Source of the DNA: Phycisphaerales bacterium
GTDB taxonomy: Bacteria > Planctomycetota > Phycisphaerae > Phycisphaerales > UBA1924
NCBI GenBank assembly: GCA_020427395.1
Contig: JAGQON010000010.1
Coordinates: forward strand, 1-64,000
Length of the DNA: 64,000 bases
Direction: 5' to 3'
Every line of letters starts with the position of its first letter. Position 1 is the first letter of the stretch. The notes below the pieces were generated by a model, which was not told the origin of the DNA, made no database searches, and worked only from the letters and a program-made list of their open reading frames with translations. Both the position numbers and the translations under genes were made by a program. Shown here one piece after another: positions 60,447-64,000 of the stretch.

Positions 60447-61849
60447 GGTGTGTCTCCTTGATTGGGGTGATCAGAATGTTCGCGGAGCGAATGGGTGTTC
60501 AGCGGCTCTGAGATGAGCCCCTCGACCTGCACCTTCGCGGCGTGGTATTCGGCGAGAGCTTCGAGCCTTTGGGTTTCAGTATCGAAAAGGGTGCGCTGCG
60601 CATCGAGGACATCGAGGTACGGGAGCTTGCCTTCGTCGTAGGCCCGACGCGTCGCGTCGTATGCGTCCTTCGCCGCGGGGAGTAGGGCGGCATCAATCGC
60701 CTGGGCCTCGTGATACGCGGCGGTCAATCGGGCGTGTGCCCGAACAAGTCGGGTGGCCAAATCGCGTCGGGAAGCCCGCCCCTCGTCGATCGCTTGTGCT
60801 GCTCGGAGCCGGGCGGCCAGTATTCCTCCCTGATTGCGATCGAAGATTGCCAATGGCACGGACACGGCCACGACGAGACCGACATCTTCGCTCTCTTCGG
60901 CATACCGAATGCCAGCACCAGCCGTCACGTCGGAGACGGCTTGAGCCCGTTCGAGAGCGACCACCGATGATCGTCGCTCGGTCTCTGCAATCCAACGCTG
61001 AACTTCCGGATGGTGCTCAACGAGATCCGTCAGGGCATCGAGCAACGGCACAGGCATCAGGTCATCCAGCGATCCGATGGCCGTGTCAAAGCCGGGGTCG
61101 GTTGCATCCCACATCGCACTGAGTTCACGCCTCGCGGCCTCAAGTTCCCGGCTGAGTCGATCTGCGGCGATGCGGGTGGATTCGCTTTCGAGCCGGGCCT
61201 TGATCTCGTCGATGGGTGAAACATCTCCAGCCTGCACCCGCCGATCGATGACGCGCCGGTTCTCCTCTGCGAGTGCTTGCGCGCGAACGGCGAACTCAAC
61301 ACGCTGCTGGAGCTCCAGCACCCGCACGAAGCGGGACGCGGTGTCGGTGAGCACGGCCAGCCGCTGTGCTTCGTAGTCGAGAGCAGCAACAACCCACTGC
61401 CCCTCGGCGACCCGCACGCGGCGGTCTCGCTTCCCGCCAAGCTCAAGAAGCTGGCTAAAGGCTATGGTGGTCTCGGCAGAATCAAAGCCACTCAAGCTTC
61501 CAGAGCCCGCGAAGTCTTCGACCTCAATTCCGACGCTTGGATTGGGGGAGAGCCCGGCTTGCAGACGACGCGCTTCCGCAATCCTCGGCTCCCAGGCAAG
61601 CGATCGAAGTCGCGGGTTGCGTACGAGCGCAGCCGCGAGAGCTTGGCGGAGGGTCAACTGCTCACCGATGGTGACTACATCCGATCCTGGTCCGACTCGA
61701 TCAGGGTCCTCCGGTGCTTCGTAACGAGGCATGTCGCGCAAGAGAGGCCTTGCGGCGGGGGGCTCGAAGTCGAATGGTGACGGCGCGCAGCCGCCCAAAA
61801 GGATGGAGACGCCCAGGCAGCAAAACAGCTTTGGTTCAGTAAATCTCAT
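60443..61849 (-). CDS. Outer-membrane efflux lipoprotein (TolC/CzcC family)
   Basis: A protein of 468 residues from the ATG at 61849 (a GTG at 61858 is the alternative). Lipobox LLGGC lies near residue 21. The two OEP repeats are visible, with LTLRQALAAALVRNPRLRSL near 65-84 and a YDEGKLPYLDVLDAQRTLFD stretch near 403-422 that matches the conserved C-terminal repeat. It is the outer-membrane channel of the second pump; the stop overlaps the adaptor start. Confidence 0.92.
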   Translation of the reverse strand: MRFTEPKLFCCLGVSILLGGCAPSPFDFEPPAARPLLRDMPRYEAPEDPDRVGPGSDVVTIGEQLTLRQALAAALVRNPRLRSLAWEPRIAEARRLQAGLSPNPSVGIEVEDFAGSGSLSGFDSAETTIAFSQLLELGGKRDRRVRVAEGQWVVAALDYEAQRLAVLTDTASRFVRVLELQQRVEFAVRAQALAEENRRVIDRRVQAGDVSPIDEIKARLESESTRIAADRLSRELEAARRELSAMWDATDPGFDTAIGSLDDLMPVPLLDALTDLVEHHPEVQRWIAETERRSSVVALERAQAVSDVTAGAGIRYAEESEDVGLVVAVSVPLAIFDRNQGGILAARLRAAQAIDEGRASRRDLATRLVRAHARLTAAYHEAQAIDAALLPAAKDAYDATRRAYDEGKLPYLDVLDAQRTLFDTETQRLEALAEYHAAKVQVEGLISEPLNTHSLREHSDHPNQGDTP

Positions 61850-61942
61850 GTGTTCCACTCGGATAGAGACGTTGCCCGGCGCACACCGAGCCTCTGGGAA
61901 AGACGAACGCAGTTCATGAACTGCGCAGAATCCCAGGCCGTT

Positions 61943-62383
61943 CTAAACGAGCAAAATCACGCTGCGAAGATGGCAAACACAGAATCCAACGCCCGATAGC
62001 ACCAATGGTCGGAGGGCGGAAGTCGTACTTGCCGATCTGTCAGTGAGGAACTCCAACCAAAGCAAGGGCTGATCACCAGGCCCATCAAGAGTCCAATCTT
62101 CGTCCGTGTCTTTCTCAAGGCGATCAACGGCGACGATCAACTCGGATTCCACCTCAGTGGACCGGCAACCGCCGTCGGGGCAGGCAACGCGGTGACTCGA
62201 TTCGTCGCTGTGCTCCGAGGGAACCGGGCACGGGTCTTCCCCCGGACCGTCGCAGCAGAATTGGTCGCCGAATTGTGTGGTCGTTGACCCATCAGCACAG
62301 ATGCAGAGGAACCGCGGGCCGAGCCCGGCTCCCAAGGCGAACCAAAGGGCAAGCAGGATCGAGATGGACGAGTGGTGTTTCAC
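61943..62383 (-). CDS. Small Cys/His-rich secreted protein preceding pump operon 2
   Basis: A protein of 146 residues starting at a GTG. The signal peptide (about 1-25) is followed by FLCICADGS near 25-33, QFCCDGPGEDPCPVPSEH near 41-58 and VACPDGGCRSTEVESELIVA near 67-86. The same order of elements (helix, Cys/His clusters, then a C-x-x-x-E-x-E pattern) is found in the 54390-54815 product. It is the first gene read from the palindromic promoter at 62412-62445, so it is likely induced by metal through the ArsR-type repressor. Confidence 0.6.
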   Translation of the reverse strand: MKHHSSISILLALWFALGAGLGPRFLCICADGSTTTQFGDQFCCDGPGEDPCPVPSEHSDESSHRVACPDGGCRSTEVESELIVAVDRLEKDTDEDWTLDGPGDQPLLWLEFLTDRSASTTSALRPLVLSGVGFCVCHLRSVILLV

Positions 62384-62411
62384 GGGTGTGGGTCAATCAG
62401 GCTAGCGACTT

Positions 62412-62445
62412 CTTGACTATTACACTACATCGTGTAATAGTCAAG
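62412..62445. promoter_or_regulatory. Symmetric divergent promoter/operator of the metal cargo
   Basis: CTTGACTATTACAC (62412-62425) and GTGTAATAGTCAAG (62432-62445) are a perfect 14-bp inverted repeat. Each strand carries TTGACT and TAATAG 16 bp apart inside the palindrome (plus: 62413-62418 and 62435-62440; minus: 62439-62444 and 62417-62422). One repressor dimer would shut off both the arsR gene and the efflux operon. Confidence 0.9.
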
Positions 62446-62484
62446 CGTGGTCCAGCGCTGTTCTAGTAATTGAAGGGGTCCCAC

Positions 62485-62877
62485 ATGGAGTCTTGCCGCC
62501 CGAAACTGCCTCTGGATGCTCGCCCGCTGATCGGGGCCCTTGAAGCGGAGCGGGTCGGCACCCTTTTCAAGAGCTTGGCCCATCCAACCCGACTCCGTCT
62601 GCTCCACGCCCTGATTCGGGTTGACGAGCTCAGCGTGGGTGACCTCGCAGACGAAACAGGGATGACGGTGCAGGCCATTTCAAATCAGTTGCAACGCCTC
62701 GCCGAGGTCGGTGTAGTTGGCAGGCGGCGCGATGGGCTTCAGGCCCTGTACCGTGTGATCGACCCTTGCATTCCCGTACTGCTCGAACGGGGCTGGTGCC
62801 ACATCGATGAGTACGACAACGGAACTGCCACGGAAACGCCTCGGGGATCAGCCATGGAAGTCAGTCAAGACATTTGA
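62485..62877 (+). CDS. ArsR/SmtB-family metal-responsive repressor
   Basis: A protein of 130 residues from the ATG at 62485, with AAGGGG six bases upstream. Winged-helix features are FKSLAHPTRLRLLHALI near residues 28-44 and the recognition helix MTVQAISNQLQRLAEVGVVG near 64-83. The alpha-3 metal box CVC of classical ArsR/CadC is absent (ELSVGDLA), but two cysteines near the C-terminus (DPCIPVLLERGWCHIDE near 98-114) may hold metal instead. It is divergent from the efflux genes across a perfect palindrome, which is its probable operator. Confidence 0.88.
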   Translation: MESCRPKLPLDARPLIGALEAERVGTLFKSLAHPTRLRLLHALIRVDELSVGDLADETGMTVQAISNQLQRLAEVGVVGRRRDGLQALYRVIDPCIPVLLERGWCHIDEYDNGTATETPRGSAMEVSQDI

Positions 62878-63177
62878 GATCCACTGGACACTTCACGGCT
62901 CATTTCGACGATCCGGTGTACGGTGGATCCAAATGCAAGATGAGCTGCCCGCAGCCACATGATCGCTTGAAGCATGTTCGATCACTTGAGCAGAAGTGCA
63001 ATGCTGGAGCCCCTCACGGTGGCTGTCATGGGCCTAGAACTGGCCTTGATTATCCAATCCAAACCAGTTCGAATCGCATCAGATAATTTTGGATCTAACA
63101 GCGCAAGTGCCTTTCAGGCAGATGCTTATCAGCAAAAACCGCATCTGCTGCTCGTGGGCCGTGCCAAGCCAATACAG
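62878..63177. other. 300-bp right end of the island, no gene recognised
   Basis: Between the arsR stop and the right repeat no frame has a good start, a ribosome-binding site or a family resemblance. It probably holds the right-hand integrase arm sites of the element. Confidence 0.55.
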
Positions 63178-63191
63178 TCCCCCCCTCTCCG
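63178..63191 (+). repeat. Right attachment repeat (attR)
   Basis: TCCCCCCCTCTCCG, identical to the last 14 bases of tRNA-Ser(GGA) at 37626-37639. The rest of a tRNA is missing on its left side, as expected for a displaced tRNA tail. Confidence 0.75.
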
Positions 63192-63199
63192 TTTGATCT

Positions 63200-63237
63200 A
63201 AACCCTTGCTTTGCCACTTATACGCAAACAAGGGTTT
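63200..63237 (+). terminator. Hairpin terminator, probably the original tRNA-Ser terminator
   Basis: AAACCCTTG (63200-63208) pairs with CAAGGGTTT (63229-63237), with an inner TTGC/GCAA pairing; ATTTCTTTC follows. Its spacing of eight bases from the repeat mirrors that of the terminator beside the tRNA at the left end. Confidence 0.75.
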
Positions 63238-63642
63238 ATTTCTTTCTCGCCATCCAGCGTCACCGCATGGCTTCCCCCACCGCTAGAACCCACGCCACAG
63301 TTTCGGTCGCGATCTTCCCAGTGTCCCAACCGTGATCAGCGGCCTAGTCCTCGGAAAGAACTCTCGTTTGGATTACACGGCATTGTCACCCTGCGATGCG
63401 TGCGAACGCTTCGAGTGCTCATGATCTCGCCGCCAGAAGGAAGCCCGCACGGTCACAACGCGCGATGTGCTCTCCTCATAGACCACGAGCCCACCCCCTC
63501 CAACGCTTGGCGCTTGCTGATAATCGCCTCAGATTCGGAGCGGAGGCCATGCTATCGTTAGCGGTCGGGCTTGGCGGTCTTCCCCAGACACGCTCCGAGT
63601 TCGGACCATCGGCCGCGTATCCCGTGATCCCGCTCTATCCCA
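63238..63642. other. 405-bp gap before the ABC-F gene, no gene recognised
   Basis: Frames present are short and unlike known proteins. It probably contains the ABC-F promoter; no clear -35/-10 pair was found. Confidence 0.5.
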
Positions 63643-64000
63643 ATGTCCACCCTCATCTCCGCACGCTCGTTGTCTATGGCTTATCCATCGAACATCCTCT
63701 TTGAGGATGTCTCGATCAGTATTGAGAGCGGGGAGCGGATCGGGCTGATCGGCCCCAACGGGAGCGGCAAATCGACGCTCATGCAGGTACTCGCCGGTGC
63801 CATCGCCCCGGTGGAGGGCGAGATTATCCGCCGGCGTGATCTGCGGGCCGTGTATGTTCCGCAGGATGATCTGTTCGATGCCGACGCCACACCAATGCAA
63901 GTTGTCCGATCCGGACTGGGCGATGATGAGGAGTCGGGAGTTGATGCGCAGACCCGGGCATCGATCTCGCTCTCGAGGCTTGGGTTTGCCGACCCGAATC
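63643..64000 (+). CDS. ABC-F family ATPase, N-terminal part (truncated by window edge)
   Basis: The first 119 codons start at the ATG at 63643 (MSTLISARSLSMAYPSN); an in-frame ATG at 63676 would cut the first strand. The Walker A motif GPNGSGKST is near residues 36-44, and the Q-loop is in AVYVPQDDLFDA near 71-82. The region RLGFADPN at the edge fits the helical part before the ABC signature. It resembles Uup-type ABC-F proteins, which act on ribosomes or branched DNA and have two ABC domains without membrane parts. Only the first domain is partly seen. Confidence 0.87.
   Translation, partial: MSTLISARSLSMAYPSNILFEDVSISIESGERIGLIGPNGSGKSTLMQVLAGAIAPVEGEIIRRRDLRAVYVPQDDLFDADATPMQVVRSGLGDDEESGVDAQTRASISLSRLGFADPN

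Larger units (their letters stand above)
37626..63191. mobile_element. Genomic island integrated at tRNA-Ser(GGA), with metal-resistance cargo
   Basis: About 25.6 kb is bounded by exact 14-bp direct repeats, the left one inside the tRNA gene. Within lie a tyrosine integrase with an excisionase-like gene near the left end, a large serine recombinase, several unknown genes, and a 17-kb heavy-metal efflux region. A terminator-like hairpin just outside the right repeat looks like the displaced terminator of the tRNA. The element may be composite, since two unrelated recombinases are present. No conjugation or replication genes were recognised, so it would need help to transfer. Confidence 0.72.

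Noticed and set aside
62974..63201. Plus-strand frame of 75 codons at the right island end
   Set aside because: It runs through the attachment repeat, so it would have been created by the insertion; no start signal or family match.
63211..63561. Plus-strand frame of 116 codons before the ABC-F gene
   Set aside because: It starts inside a terminator hairpin, has no ribosome-binding site, and its composition is unlike a real protein.

Overview
The window looks like a chromosome segment of a high-GC planctomycete, most likely class Phycisphaerae. This is inferred from secreted proteins that end in dockerin-like repeats finishing in GCP, from a PEP-CTERM-like tail of the VPTPG...RRR type, from DUF1559-like prepilins, and from an omega subunit followed by CoaC. 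No rRNA or marker tree was available, so the lineage is an inference.

Region 1 (1-37.6 kb) is ordinary chromosome. It starts with a truncated ALDH7-type aldehyde dehydrogenase, a membrane-tailed sulfotransferase, a CrcB/Fluc fluoride channel, a SixA-like phosphatase, a lipoprotein alpha/beta hydrolase and a DUF368 polyprenyl-phosphate transporter. A TraB/GumN-like protein at 5.6-6.9 kb carries a GspG-pseudopilin-like insert, and a secreted haem peroxidase follows. At 9.9-14.2 kb a complete minus-strand lysW-lysX-lysY-lysZ-lysK cluster encodes the carrier-protein route to lysine (or ornithine). Next come an FeS-type photolyase relative, a split PAS/MCP sensor pair, an RlmL-like methyltransferase and a NodU-type carbamoyltransferase. 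A four-gene operon at 24.05-21.1 kb (small His/Cys-rich membrane protein, prepilin-like protein, two related secreted proteins) is read from a promoter overlapping a Fur/Zur-like palindrome and may respond to zinc. Then follow tRNA-Ser(GCU), an rpoZ-coaC pair and a DUF4132 pair. Two stress-type loci each have a clear local repressor with palindromic operators: MarR with alcohol dehydrogenase and an NmrA-like protein, and TetR with azoreductase, an isochorismatase-YHS fusion, a DUF1348 protein and a CMD-like protein.

Region 2 (37.6-63.2 kb) is a genomic island of about 25.6 kb inserted at tRNA-Ser(GGA). The last 14 bases of the tRNA gene (37626-37639) recur exactly at 63178-63191, followed there by what looks like the displaced tRNA terminator. 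The left part has a tyrosine recombinase, an excisionase-like protein, a large serine recombinase and several unknown genes, including two paralogous pairs. The right part is metal-resistance cargo: two tripartite heavy-metal RND pumps, two CDF-family transporters, a His-rich lipoprotein, a thioredoxin-like lipoprotein and two related small Cys/His-rich proteins placed upstream of the pumps. One pump adaptor has a remarkable 19-cysteine N-terminal array. An ArsR-type regulator is divergent from the cargo across a perfect 14-bp inverted repeat that contains back-to-back promoters.

Region 3 (63.2-64 kb) returns to chromosome and ends inside an ABC-F ATPase gene.
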